Source of the DNA: Glycomyces paridis
Lineage (GTDB): Bacteria > Actinomycetota > Actinomycetes > Mycobacteriales > Micromonosporaceae
Assembly: GCF_004912155.1 (NCBI RefSeq)
Contig: NZ_STGX01000024.1
Coordinates: 1-64,000, forward strand
DNA length: 64,000 nt
Direction of reading: 5' to 3'
Within the stretch, counting starts at the first letter, position 1, and each line of letters begins with the position of its first letter. The notes beneath the pieces are model-generated. The model did not search any database and had not been told where the DNA came from. It was given only the letters and a program-made list of their open reading frames with translations. Below, piece by piece: positions 8,350 to 16,733 of the stretch. The position numbers were made by a program, and so were the translations under genes.

Positions 8350-9602
8350 CGGGGTCCTCCTCCGGTCGGGGCGGATGCGTAGGCGGCGGGCCCGTGCTCG
8401 CCGTCGAGGCGCTGCAGGCGCACGCCGAGCTGGTCGGCGACGTTGAGCAGCTGGTTCTGCGCCGACTCCCAGGAGGCCTGGTCGAGCGCGAGGCGGACGA
8501 TGCCCTCGACGCCGAGCTGGCGCCCGGTGACGCGGCCGTCGGGGTTGACCTTGCCGTTCGTGCCGGCGGTGACCACGGTCGAGACCGTCACGAACGCGGC
8601 CGGGATGCCCGAGAGCGCGTCCACGGTGCGGTGCAGAGCGACCGCGTCCGTGGGCCACCGGGTGATGCGGTAGGCGACGTGGCGCAGGCCGTCGGCGTAC
8701 CAGTGGCTCCACTCCTCGGCCGTGCGCTCGCCCGGGACCGGCGCGAACGCCACGCCGAGCGACTGCTGCACGGCCTCGCGCACGCCCTCGGCGTCGAGGA
8801 TCCGGTTGGGGACGCCGACATTGCCGAGCAGCTTGCTGACGCGCTGCGAGGTCGAGGCCAGCGCCTTGTAGACGCCGTCGACCTCGCCGCCGCGTTCGGC
8901 GGTGGCCTCGCGGGCGTCGCGGGCGCCGAGGCGCACGGCGAGCCAGGCCTTGTGGTGGACCACGGCGGGGTAGTCGCCGAGCAGTTCGCGGTAGGAGCGC
9001 GAGGCGGGGCTGTTGTCGTAGGCGCTCAAGCCGACCGGGGTGGTGTGGCCGATGAGCTGGACGGCGGTGACGGGCACGGAGGTCTCGTCGAAGAGCCGTT
9101 CGAGGCGTTCGAGCGGGACGGCCTTGGTGCCCTCGTCGGTGGTGCCGATCTCGATGACCGAGAACCAGCCGCCGTTGTCGTGGCCGATGCCGACGTTCTC
9201 GTCGCGGTCCTCGATGCCGGTGATGCCCAGGTCGGGTGCGATGCGGTGCAGGACCTCGGTGAGCTGCTCGGGGTCGAGGGCGCGGATGCGGCGCTTCATG
9301 CGGGATTTGAGCGGCCAGGTCTGGTACCACCAGTAGTCGCCCTTGCGCCAGAAGACGACGATGAGGACGACGAGCGCGACGCCGCCTCCGGCGGCCGCGG
9401 GGATCATCCCGAAGGCGAGGCACGTCAAAGCGGCGGCCAGCGCGAGTTCGACGGTGATGAGCTGCGCGACCGTGAGCGGGCCGAGCCGGCCGGAGGATCT
9501 GGTCGTGAACACGACCGACTCGCCGGGTGTCGGGCCGCCGCTCTGCTGGGCTTGCACGGACGCGGTGCCGCGAGCTTGCTGCTGCGCCTGAAGCATCGTC
9601 AT
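8346..9602 (-). CDS. eccE: Type VII secretion protein EccE
   Basis: EccE is the peripheral membrane component of the ESX secretion complex. The 418-residue form starts at ATG 9602, which has GGAG 9 nt upstream; an ATG five codons earlier (9617) lacks a binding site. Two adjacent membrane segments at about 43-66 and 67-85 (SGRLGPLTVAQLI then VALVVLIVVFWRKGDYWW) followed by a large soluble domain match the family. The final residues overlap the next gene. It lies divergent from mycP, whereas the other core genes eccB, eccC and eccD lie 15 kb away. Confidence 0.9.
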   Translation of the reverse strand: MTMLQAQQQARGTASVQAQQSGGPTPGESVVFTTRSSGRLGPLTVAQLITVELALAAALTCLAFGMIPAAAGGGVALVVLIVVFWRKGDYWWYQTWPLKSRMKRRIRALDPEQLTEVLHRIAPDLGITGIEDRDENVGIGHDNGGWFSVIEIGTTDEGTKAVPLERLERLFDETSVPVTAVQLIGHTTPVGLSAYDNSPASRSYRELLGDYPAVVHHKAWLAVRLGARDAREATAERGGEVDGVYKALASTSQRVSKLLGNVGVPNRILDAEGVREAVQQSLGVAFAPVPGERTAEEWSHWYADGLRHVAYRITRWPTDAVALHRTVDALSGIPAAFVTVSTVVTAGTNGKVNPDGRVTGRQLGVEGIVRLALDQASWESAQNQLLNVADQLGVRLQRLDGEHGPAAYASAPTGGGPR

Positions 9603-9732
9603 TGGCGACGTCTCCATCGTGAAGGTGAGTGGTCGTACCCATCGTATGCGGACGAGTCCACCTCTTGGTCCCCCGCCCTTGCCGTGTCGCCGGGCCGAAT
9701 GCGGGCGGACCTGCCCGCTGGCGCTGCGGGGC

Positions 9733-9738
9733 TAGACT
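9733..9738 (+). promoter_or_regulatory. -10 box TAGACT, leaderless start of mycP
   Basis: TAGACT ends 6 nt before GTG 9745. There is no ribosome binding site, so transcription probably begins at the start codon. The -35 region is weak. Confidence 0.55.
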
Positions 9739-9744
9739 GTGCGG

Positions 9745-11088
9745 GTGCGAATCCTCCCGCGTATTCCCCTCTATTCCGTCGCCGTCGCAATGGCGACGGC
9801 GGGAACGGTCCTGCTGGCGACGACTCCGGCCCATGCGGAGTTCACCACGGATCAAATGGCCGGCGACGATATCAAGACCTGTGAGACCGCTTCCGGCGAG
9901 AAGGACCCCTTGACCTCCAAGGACTGGGCCGGCGACTTCATCGGCCTCGAAGAGGCGCACCAGGTCAATCGGGGCACCTTCAAGGACTCGGGCGATCCGG
10001 TGATCATCGCGATCATCGACTCGGGAGTCGAGGCCACGCGCACCGACGTCTTCGGCGACCGGATCTTGGAAGGCTGGGACGTCTACGACCCCACGAAGAA
10101 CGGGGGATGCGACGGGTACTTCCATGGAACGGGTGTCGCCGCGATCGCCGCGGGAACCTCGCAGGGCGAGCAGTTCGTCGGTGTCGCGCCCGAAGCCGAG
10201 ATCATTCCGATGCGCGCCTTCGTGAGCGATGAAGGCGCGGACTTCGGCAAGTCGAACATGGTGGCCAGCCTCATCGACGACGCGGTCGCGAACGGCGCGA
10301 GCGTCATCAACATCTCGATCGCGCTTCCCGACACCGATCCGCTGGAGGCGGCCGTCAAGCGCGCGATCGAGGCCAACGTCGTGATCGTGGCGGCCACCGG
10401 GAACGGCACCCTCAACATGGACCTGACCGACCTCCCTGCCGACAAGGCGACGTACTACCCGGCGAACTACCCCGAGGTGATCGCGGTCGGGGCGCACAAC
10501 CAGGCCGGGAACTGGTACCCCAAGACCAACTACGGCGAGCACCTCGATCTGGTCGCCCCGGGAGACGGCGTGGTGATCCCGTATCCGGGCGGCGGCTGGG
10601 TCTCACAGCAGTCCGGGACGAGCTTCGCCTCTCCCTACGTCGCCGGTGCGGCCGCGCTTCTGAAGGCGCAGTACGGGAAGGACATCACGCCGAGCTGGGT
10701 CGAGCACCGGTTGAAGGAGACCGCGATCCACCCGCCGGGTGCGCCGAGCATCTACCTCGGGCAGGGCGTGCTCAACGTCGCGGGGGCCCTGACGACGCCG
10801 CTCGGCGACGAGGACCCGTTCGCGTTGTGGGCGGCGCCGGACGAGGACGAGTCGGGCGGTTCGGAGGAGGTTCCGCAGAGCGAGCCGTCTTCGATCGCGG
10901 CGATCAACGTCGACTACGACCCGCTCGCGTTCGAGAAGACGATCGCCTGGGCGAGCGTCGGCGGTTCGCTGCTGCTGGTCACCCTGGTGCTGGTCCTTCG
11001 CAAGATCGTTCCCAAGGGCCGCAAGCGGGGCTGGCGTCCCGGCACGCGCAAGCCCGACAATCTGCCGGTGAAGCTCGCGAGCGACTGA
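9745..11088 (+). CDS. mycP: Type VII mycosin, subtilisin-like membrane protease
   Basis: Serine protease of the S8 family anchored in the membrane beside the ESX channel. Counting from the alternative GTG at 9739 (two codons longer), it has a signal peptide ending AHA (about residue 33), Asp94 in IIAIIDSGVE, His129 in GYFHGTGVAA, the oxyanion Asn222 and Ser295 in SGTSFASPYVAGA. A C-terminal membrane helix spans 401-421 and a short basic tail follows. All catalytic residues are present. GTG 9745 fits a leaderless mRNA because of the TAGACT box. It is divergent from eccE. A second mycosin lies at 14285-15799. Confidence 0.93.
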   Translation: MRILPRIPLYSVAVAMATAGTVLLATTPAHAEFTTDQMAGDDIKTCETASGEKDPLTSKDWAGDFIGLEEAHQVNRGTFKDSGDPVIIAIIDSGVEATRTDVFGDRILEGWDVYDPTKNGGCDGYFHGTGVAAIAAGTSQGEQFVGVAPEAEIIPMRAFVSDEGADFGKSNMVASLIDDAVANGASVINISIALPDTDPLEAAVKRAIEANVVIVAATGNGTLNMDLTDLPADKATYYPANYPEVIAVGAHNQAGNWYPKTNYGEHLDLVAPGDGVVIPYPGGGWVSQQSGTSFASPYVAGAAALLKAQYGKDITPSWVEHRLKETAIHPPGAPSIYLGQGVLNVAGALTTPLGDEDPFALWAAPDEDESGGSEEVPQSEPSSIAAINVDYDPLAFEKTIAWASVGGSLLLVTLVLVLRKIVPKGRKRGWRPGTRKPDNLPVKLASD

Positions 11089-11105
11089 GGCGCGGCTGAG
11101 ACCGC

Positions 11106-11137
11106 GAAGGGGCGGGGCCTGCAGGCCCCGCCCCTTC
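11106..11137 (+). terminator. Terminator of mycP
   Basis: A 14-bp stem gaaggggcggggcc with loop tgca starts 18 nt after the mycP stop. Confidence 0.8.
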
Positions 11138-11199
11138 TCCGTGTCCGGGTTCCCGGCGGGCTCGGTGCGCTGGGCCCCATGACCGCCCGGGGGTACGCG

Positions 11200-11234
11200 A
11201 AAACCCGGGAGGTCCTTGGACCTGCCCGGGTTTT
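11200..11234 (-). terminator. Terminator of the esx pair
   Basis: The stem is aaaacccggg plus aggtcc, pairing with acctgcccgggtttt across a short loop. Read on the minus strand it ends in a T run, 25 nt after the stop of the second esx gene. Confidence 0.75.
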
Positions 11235-11259
11235 CGAGTGTCTCTGAGCTGCGAGGCCG

Positions 11260-11544
11260 TTAGGCGAAGCGCGCGGTGTTCGCGGCTTCCGCTTCCTGGT
11301 AGCGCTCTTTCGCGTTGTTGACGGCGCGGCCGACGGCTTCGAGAATGTCGTTGATCTTCTCGTAAGCGGCATCCCACTGGGCCTTGGCCTCTTCGTAGGC
11401 TGCCTTGTCGCCGCCTTCCCAGTCCATACCGTCGAGCTGGGTACGGAGGTCAGCGAGCGTGCTGGTCATCTCGCCGGACTGCGACGCGATCTCAGCGGTG
11501 GCGGCGTCGAGCTCCTCGTAGCTCATTGCAATGCGACCGGACAT
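11260..11544 (-). CDS. WXG100 family protein (EsxA/EsxB-like)
   Basis: A 94-residue helical-hairpin protein of the ESAT-6/CFP-10 family, secreted as a dimer by the type VII system. The turn motif WEG is at W42 (GMDWEGGDKAAY), and the C-terminal export signal Y82-QEA-E86 (YxxxE) is present, followed by a tail ARFA typical of ESAT-6-like proteins. GAGGTG lies 5 nt before ATG 11544. The partner gene is 34 nt upstream, and together they form a two-gene operon with its own terminator. The export signal makes this the likely signal-carrying member of the dimer. Confidence 0.93.
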   Translation of the reverse strand: MSGRIAMSYEELDAATAEIASQSGEMTSTLADLRTQLDGMDWEGGDKAAYEEAKAQWDAAYEKINDILEAVGRAVNNAKERYQEAEAANTARFA

Positions 11545-11578
11545 GGTTCACCTCTTTCCTTGAGTCGGGGGTTGTGGG

Positions 11579-11884
11579 CTAGAGCTCGCCGTCGAAGGCG
11601 CCGAACTCGGAGTTCGACTCCGCGTCCTGCTCGGCCTGGAGCGCTGCGGAGGAGTCGAGGCTGTCGGCGATGTCCTGGAGGGCATCGAGGAGCTTCGCGG
11701 CCTCGGCGTCCCACGCCATCATGACGTTGGCGAACGCGGTCGCGCCCTGGCCGGACCAGGAAGCGGCGAGCTCGTCGCAAAGGGCCTTCAGTCGGTCGAG
11801 GTTGCCGTCGACCGAGAGCTTGGCGTTGACCGTGTCAGTCGCGGCTTGAGCGACTGTCTCTGTGTCCATTGCGACACCGGCCAT
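11579..11884 (-). CDS. WXG100 family protein, partner of the downstream Esx protein
   Basis: A 101-residue WXG100 protein. The start is ATG 11884, with GGAGG 6 nt upstream; an in-frame ATG four codons earlier would place that site inside the gene. The turn motif is WSG at W43 (AASWSGQGATAFANVM). The C-terminus is acidic and lacks a clear YxxxD/E signal, so export probably relies on the dimer partner encoded next. It is the first gene of the minus-strand esx operon and probably the most highly expressed substrate pair of the locus. Confidence 0.92.
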   Translation of the reverse strand: MAGVAMDTETVAQAATDTVNAKLSVDGNLDRLKALCDELAASWSGQGATAFANVMMAWDAEAAKLLDALQDIADSLDSSAALQAEQDAESNSEFGAFDGEL

Positions 11885-12299
11885 GTTCACCTCCAAGTGA
11901 TAAACCGGGGCTGCGGCGCGGGGCCGTCAGGGGTATCCCAGTGAGTTTTTGATCGATTCCGCAGTCACCATAACCCGTCCGTGCAAACTCACCGGGTTGG
12001 CGGTGCGTCTCTGAGTTTACTGGGCGTCACAAGCCGCGTGTATCCCCACTTTGTGCCAGCTCTGCTGGGCTCCCTCCCCCGATCGGGCGACCGGGCGACA
12101 ATGGCGATCACCCGTGCGACGGAACGGGTCCGGCCGGCGGCTGCCGGTCGCGCCGGGTCGAGCGGCCTGCGAGGGCCCGGTGGTCCCGGCTCGCTATGCT
12201 GGATGCAGCACATATCGAGCGGCCGTGCCCGTCGCGCATCGCCGAGCGGCCCAGGTCGATACCCCCAGACAAACCTGAACTTTCACCGAGGTGATGACG
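11885..12299. other. Divergent regulatory region between esx pair and T7SS substrate genes
   Basis: No gene is supported in 415 bp. On the plus strand TATGCT at 12195-12200 is a candidate -10 box for the 12300 operon, giving a leader of about 95 nt. No strong -35 box or operator is evident. A minus-strand promoter for the esx pair must also lie here; GGATAC near 11934 is the only weak candidate noticed. Confidence 0.35.
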
Positions 12300-12875
12300 T
12301 TGCTTCCCGAGGACATGGCCAGTGCGAGCTACAGCAAGCAGACCAAGCTCTACACGGTGACGGACTCCACCGGCCAGACGTTCCAGATGACCGAGGAGTC
12401 GTTCGACGAGTTCATCTCGAAGATGGACACGACCATCAGCGACCTCGGCCTCTTCCGCGACAAGCTGATGCAGGGCACCGTGGTCAGCGTTCGCGAGAAC
12501 TGGAACAACGACTACCTCAGCATGGCCGCCTTCCAGGACGTGGACGCGGTCAACCTGCAACTGGGCACCTTCGACGACGCCGTCGAGCTCCAGGAGGCGT
12601 ACCGGACGGTCTACTACCCCACCCGGGCCGAGCAGCTCGACCGGGTCTACCACGGGCTCGACACCGGGCGCGTGGTCAGCCAGGACATCAAGACAAGCTA
12701 CCTGGAGAACGACGGGAACGTCTCGGACGACCTCGGCACGGTCCAGAACGAGTTCAACAACAACGGCGGCATCACCCAGACCGACGTCGAGGACGTGCGC
12801 TCGGAGAACGACGGCAACGCCGGCACCGACGGCGAGGCGACCGAAGAGGGCGAAGAAGAGCCCCCGATGCTCTAG
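12300..12875 (+). CDS. T7SS-associated protein of unknown function
   Basis: A 191-residue protein that I do not recognise. GAGGTGAT at 12288-12295 matches the extended anti-Shine-Dalgarno sequence and places the start at TTG 12300. The in-frame GTG 12291 and ATG 12294 overlap that site and cannot use it. The N-terminal half is helical with RENWNNDYLSMAAF, loosely reminiscent of the WxG turn (here W-N-N). The last 40 residues are acidic and disordered (TEEGEEEPP). No signal peptide or membrane segment is seen. It precedes the 415-residue WxG protein by 46 nt and may be its chaperone or co-substrate. Confidence 0.65.
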   Translation: MLPEDMASASYSKQTKLYTVTDSTGQTFQMTEESFDEFISKMDTTISDLGLFRDKLMQGTVVSVRENWNNDYLSMAAFQDVDAVNLQLGTFDDAVELQEAYRTVYYPTRAEQLDRVYHGLDTGRVVSQDIKTSYLENDGNVSDDLGTVQNEFNNNGGITQTDVEDVRSENDGNAGTDGEATEEGEEEPPML

Positions 12876-12921
12876 CCCTGTTCCGTCGCTGAAGACCTGA
12901 CCCCCAAGGAAGGAGCCGAAG

Positions 12922-14169
12922 ATGGTCGCCAAAGGCAAAGGCGAAGACTTTTACAAGAGCTCGTACACCCATGAGCAGCTGTGGGACATGCTCCACGCCG
13001 GCAACGACTGGGCCGTCGAGCGCGCGGGTTCCATCTGGACTTCTGCCGCCAGCGGCATGAAGGCCGCCCGCGAAGAGCTGGACACCCACGTCAGCACCCT
13101 GCGCACGCAGTGGACCGGCGCCGCCTCGGAGGAATTCGAGAGTCGGATGAACGTCATCAAGCAGTACAGCGTCGAGTCCGAGAACGGCATGAAGTCGGTC
13201 GGGGAGCTCAAGATCCCCAACCTCGCCAACTCGTTGCGGACCGCTCAGACCAATTCCGAGTCGCTGAACCCGGCGTATCTGGAGACGGACTACGACGACT
13301 GGGTCGAGAGCAAGAAGAACGTCCCCTCCTCCGACCCCGAGGCGGTCTCGAAGAAGCCGCAGTGGGAGCAGGAGTGGCTGAACGAGCTGGACTCGAAGCA
13401 CCAGGAGCTCGCGAAGATCGTCGCGGACCTGGGGGACGTGTACGCGCAGGCGAAGGAGACCGACTTCGGTGAGCCCCCGCCCCCGCCCCCGAGCGACCTG
13501 CCCGGCAACAGCTCGTATCAGCCTCCGACCGGCGGCGTGTTCGCCGACGGGACGCTGACGACCCCCGGGTACGTCGGCGGGAACGGCCCGGGCGCGCCCG
13601 GTTCCGTCGCGGGCGACACCAACGGCGACGGTCTGGTGAACTCCGACGACCTGGACCCGGTCGACAACTCCTGGAACCCCGGCTCGTACGGCGACATCGA
13701 CTCCGACATCGGCGGTCTGGCCAGCGCCACCGGCTACACGCCCACCGGCGGCGGACCCGGGATGGGCTCTCCCAGCTTCGGCGGGAGCAGCAGCCTCACC
13801 GGCGCGAGCACGGGCCTCTTCGGCCCCGCCGCAGGCAGCGCAGCGGGATCGGCCCCCGGTCGCGGCGGCTCGACCACGAGCCCGGCCCGTGCGGGTGCGA
13901 CGAACACCAAGCCCGGCGGTACGAACGGCGCCCGCTCCGGCAGCTCCGGTTCCAGCGGTCGCGGCGGCAACCAGGGCCGAGGGCTCTCCTCGTCCAGCCG
14001 CAGCGCGATCAGGGGCGGCAGCGGCAACAACCCGCGAGGCGGCACCCGGTCCGGATACGCCGACGATGACGACGACGACACCTACACGCGCGAGACGTGG
14101 CTCCGCGAGGACGACGTCGAGTGGGGTCGCAACAACGTGGCGCAGGAAGAACTCGACGACGAGGACTGA
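12922..14169 (+). CDS. Large WxG-type T7SS substrate with EF-hand-like loop
   Basis: The 415-residue protein begins with a helical WXG-like domain (about 1-185) carrying W64-T-G in RTQWTGAASEEF. A proline run (186-191) leads into a glycine/serine/proline-rich tail. Within the tail, residues 233-245 read DTNGDGLVNSDDL, a textbook EF-hand/dockerin-type calcium loop (ligands D233, N235, D237, N241, D244). The end is acidic. AAGGAG lies 6 nt before ATG 12922. No signal peptide is present, so export would be through the type VII channel. It is the second gene of the 12300 operon and is followed by a terminator. Confidence 0.75.
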   Translation: MVAKGKGEDFYKSSYTHEQLWDMLHAGNDWAVERAGSIWTSAASGMKAAREELDTHVSTLRTQWTGAASEEFESRMNVIKQYSVESENGMKSVGELKIPNLANSLRTAQTNSESLNPAYLETDYDDWVESKKNVPSSDPEAVSKKPQWEQEWLNELDSKHQELAKIVADLGDVYAQAKETDFGEPPPPPPSDLPGNSSYQPPTGGVFADGTLTTPGYVGGNGPGAPGSVAGDTNGDGLVNSDDLDPVDNSWNPGSYGDIDSDIGGLASATGYTPTGGGPGMGSPSFGGSSSLTGASTGLFGPAAGSAAGSAPGRGGSTTSPARAGATNTKPGGTNGARSGSSGSSGRGGNQGRGLSSSSRSAIRGGSGNNPRGGTRSGYADDDDDDTYTRETWLREDDVEWGRNNVAQEELDDED

Positions 14170-14187
14170 CGGCGACCAGACGTAGTT

Positions 14188-14220
14188 CGAGGGGCGGATG
14201 GCCTGGCCATCCGCCCCTCG
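14188..14220 (+). terminator. Terminator of the 12300 operon
   Basis: A near-perfect palindrome cgaggggcggatggcc/ggccatccgcccctcg lies 18 nt after the stop of the WxG protein gene. Confidence 0.8.
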
Positions 14221-14248
14221 TTCCGTTCTCGGATTCAGGTTCGAAGCG

Positions 14249-14280
14249 AAGGGCCCCATGCGCTAACGCTTGGGGCCCTT
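14249..14280 (-). terminator. Terminator-like hairpin for the second mycosin
   Basis: The arms aagggcccca and tggggccctt, with an inner gcg/cgc stem, lie immediately after the mycosin stop on the minus strand, back to back with the plus-strand terminator. Confidence 0.6.
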
Positions 14281-14284
14281 TGGT

Positions 14285-15799
14285 TCACCGGCGGTTCGGA
14301 TCGCCGGGACGCCAGGGCGGACTCTGCTGCTCCCCCGCCGGCGGCTGGTTGTAGCCCTGCTGGCCGCGGGGCGGGCTGCTGTAGCCCTGCTGTCCCGGCG
14401 GCGGAGCGCCGTAGCCCGGCTGGGGGCCGCCTTGCGGAGGTCCGTACTGCTGCTGGGGAGTCGGCGGCGGCTGGTAGCCGGTGGGGGCGCCGGAGTCGAA
14501 CGCTCCGGGTTGCGCTGCGGCCGCTGACTTCCGGCCGCGCCCGCGCAGCACCAGCCATACGGCGATCGCGGCCCCGACGAGCACGACGGCGGCGGCGATC
14601 ACGATCACGGTCGAGAGGTTGGACTCCTTGCTGCCTTCGGCGCCGACCGCCGAGGGTCCTGCCGACGAGGTACCGGGGCCGGTCTCCTCCTCCGCAGAGT
14701 CGGTCGCTTCGTCGTCGGGCGTCGCGCCGCTCGCCCCGGCCTCGCCCATCGGGTATCCGAGGGGGTTCTCCTCGACGGTCTCGACGCCTTCGGCATTGAC
14801 GGCCTGGTCGGCGTTGACGAGCCCGTAACCGGAGTCGTCGTTCCGGCTGCCGTCGCCGTCGCCGGAGGTCTGGATCAGGCGCTGGATGACGTTGCTCGCA
14901 TCGAGATCGGGGTGAGCCGACCAGGTCAGTGCGGCCACGCCGCCGACGAGTCCGGCCCCCATCGAGGTACCGCCGGTGACGTCGACGTACAGCTCGGAGT
15001 TGCCGGAGGCGCTGTCCTGCGGCACCGGGGCGACCATCGCGTCGGCCGGTGCGGCCACCTCGACCTCCGGGCCGACCGTGGTGTTGTCGAACCAGACCTC
15101 ACCGCTGCTGTCGGTCCCGGTGACGGTAAGCACCCCTGGGACGAAGCCCGGGTACATGACATCGCGGGACGGGTCGTTGCCGGAGGAGGCGACGATGATC
15201 GCGCCCTTGTCGATGACGTACTGAAGGGTTTCGAGATGCTCTCCGGTGAAGCTGTCGCGTTCACCGACGATCGACCAGGGCACGACCAGTACGTCCGCGC
15301 CGTTGTCGACCGCCCAGCGGAAGGCGTCGAACTCGGCGTCCCCTAGCGCCCCACCGAATCCTGCGTCGCCGCTGTCGAGCCGGACCGGGAGGATCGTGGC
15401 CTCGGGCGCCGTCATGAGCACGCCGGCGGCGACGGCGGAGCCGTGCCCGTCCAGGTCGTTCCAGGCGTCCTCTTCATCCGAGAACACGGTGTAGCCAGGC
15501 AGGATGTCCCTGCCCTCGAAGAACGGGTGCTTGTTGATGCCGGTGTCCATCACCGCGACGGTGACGCCGTCGCCCTTGGTGGTCTCCCATGCCGCCGGAA
15601 CCTCGATCAGGTCGGTGGCCCAGGCGTTGTCCTGCGCCAGCGTGTCGTCCTGGGCGAGCGCGATGCCGGGCGTCGTGGTGACGGCGGCCGCGGCGGCGAC
15701 CGCGATGAGTCCGGCGCTGATCGCGGTGCGCGCTCCGTGCCTCGACTCGGCTTGCGCGGGTTGTGGATTCGGAGGGCTCGGCGTGAGAGGTGTTGCCAT
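14285..15799 (-). CDS. Second mycosin-like subtilase with proline-rich cytosolic tail
   Basis: A 504-residue S8 protease. ATG 15799 is the start; upstream frame extension is not protein-like. An N-terminal export helix (about 27-48) is followed by Asp85 (VAVMDTGINK), His119 (DLDGHGSAVA), Asn208 and Ser279 (GGTSMGAGLVGG). The usual GTSMAxP proline after the serine is absent (GAGLV), unlike the first mycosin. A membrane helix spans 396-418, and a tail of about 85 residues with PGYGAPPPGQQ-type repeats would lie in the cytosol. It is opposite in direction to the substrate genes on both sides. Confidence 0.85.
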   Translation of the reverse strand: MATPLTPSPPNPQPAQAESRHGARTAISAGLIAVAAAAAVTTTPGIALAQDDTLAQDNAWATDLIEVPAAWETTKGDGVTVAVMDTGINKHPFFEGRDILPGYTVFSDEEDAWNDLDGHGSAVAAGVLMTAPEATILPVRLDSGDAGFGGALGDAEFDAFRWAVDNGADVLVVPWSIVGERDSFTGEHLETLQYVIDKGAIIVASSGNDPSRDVMYPGFVPGVLTVTGTDSSGEVWFDNTTVGPEVEVAAPADAMVAPVPQDSASGNSELYVDVTGGTSMGAGLVGGVAALTWSAHPDLDASNVIQRLIQTSGDGDGSRNDDSGYGLVNADQAVNAEGVETVEENPLGYPMGEAGASGATPDDEATDSAEEETGPGTSSAGPSAVGAEGSKESNLSTVIVIAAAVVLVGAAIAVWLVLRGRGRKSAAAAQPGAFDSGAPTGYQPPPTPQQQYGPPQGGPQPGYGAPPPGQQGYSSPPRGQQGYNQPPAGEQQSPPWRPGDPNRR

Positions 15800-16308
15800 G
15801 GGGTGGACCCCTTCCGTATGCCTGTCATTACAGCGCTGTCCGCTCTGCCCCACAAGATACCGGACCCTCTCCGAACCCGCATGTCCCGCAGGCCGCCCCG
15901 ACCAGGGCGGATGCTGACAGCATCGCACTCGCTCAGCAAACTGACAGCTTGGACGCATCGATCCGCCGAGGCTCAAAGGCTGCCCATGATCATGGTGATC
16001 GTCAGAACCCGATTCGAGCGAGAAGTCTTCCATGCAATGGTTCAGGCGAGTTTGTAACGATACGGTTGCGGAATTGCACGAGATCGATTCGGGACCACCG
16101 GTAGCGGAGTGGTCTCGCTACGATCAGTTTCACCTCGATCGACGGCGCCCGAGGCCTTCCGCAGATCCGCCCCTTCTGGCAGAAGGGTTCGCCACCCAGT
16201 CTTCCCGCGAACCCTCGCTGCGAGGCGAAGCAGAGACTCGCCCAGGAGCGGACCGCTCACGATGAGCACCGTGAACCAATCGTTCCCCCAACATGAAGGA
16301 CCCCATTC
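15800..16308. other. Divergent intergenic region, second mycosin / EspC-like cassette
   Basis: No gene is supported in 509 bp. Base composition drops here compared with the flanks. A small hairpin gaccac...gtggtc at about 16093-16114 is followed by TACGAT, a possible plus-strand -10 box, roughly 185 nt before the EspC-like gene. Confidence 0.3.
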
Positions 16309-16722
16309 ATGTCTGACCTCGTCTCCGACCCCGACTCGATTCGATTCGCCGGCGGCACGCTGTGCGGCATCTCCGAAGACCTTGAGAGCGCGTGCGCCGG
16401 CGTCAAGACGACACCTTCGCCGGCATCCGTGGGCACCAGCTCGGAGGCCGCCTTCGTCACTGCTTGGTCCGACCTGAAATCGGTCCTAGAACAGCTCGCC
16501 TACGCGCTGGTCGAGAATCTCGACGAGCTCGGAACCAGGATCAAGGAGCAGGCGGACAAGTACGAGACGGCCGACGAAGAGACTATGCAGGAGCTCAACC
16601 AGTTCGACGCCGAGGCGTACGCGGCCAACGAGGCGAGTCGGCCACTGGTGCAACCGCCGTCGCCCGACGGAGGGATCGATATGGGCACCGATCCCGACGG
16701 CAACCGCATCACGGTGTACTAG
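16309..16722 (+). CDS. EspC-like type VII substrate
   Basis: A 137-residue helical protein. The segment YETADEETMQEL (about 84-95) is the hallmark of the EspC/DUF2580 family of ESX-exported proteins, which form a helical hairpin and carry the YxxxD/E export signal (here Y84-ETA-D88). A proline-rich tail ends in DPDGNRITVY. AAGGA lies 8 nt before the ATG. It is the first of three genes at 11-nt or 1-nt spacing, so it may act as export partner for the next product. Confidence 0.75.
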   Translation: MSDLVSDPDSIRFAGGTLCGISEDLESACAGVKTTPSPASVGTSSEAAFVTAWSDLKSVLEQLAYALVENLDELGTRIKEQADKYETADEETMQELNQFDAEAYAANEASRPLVQPPSPDGGIDMGTDPDGNRITVY

Positions 16723-16733
16723 GAGGGCATGGC

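Noticed and set aside
12922-14169. PPE-family assignment for the 415-residue WxG protein
   Set aside because: No PPE motif near the N-terminus and no PE partner; the proline run lies after the helical domain, so it is better described as WxG-type.
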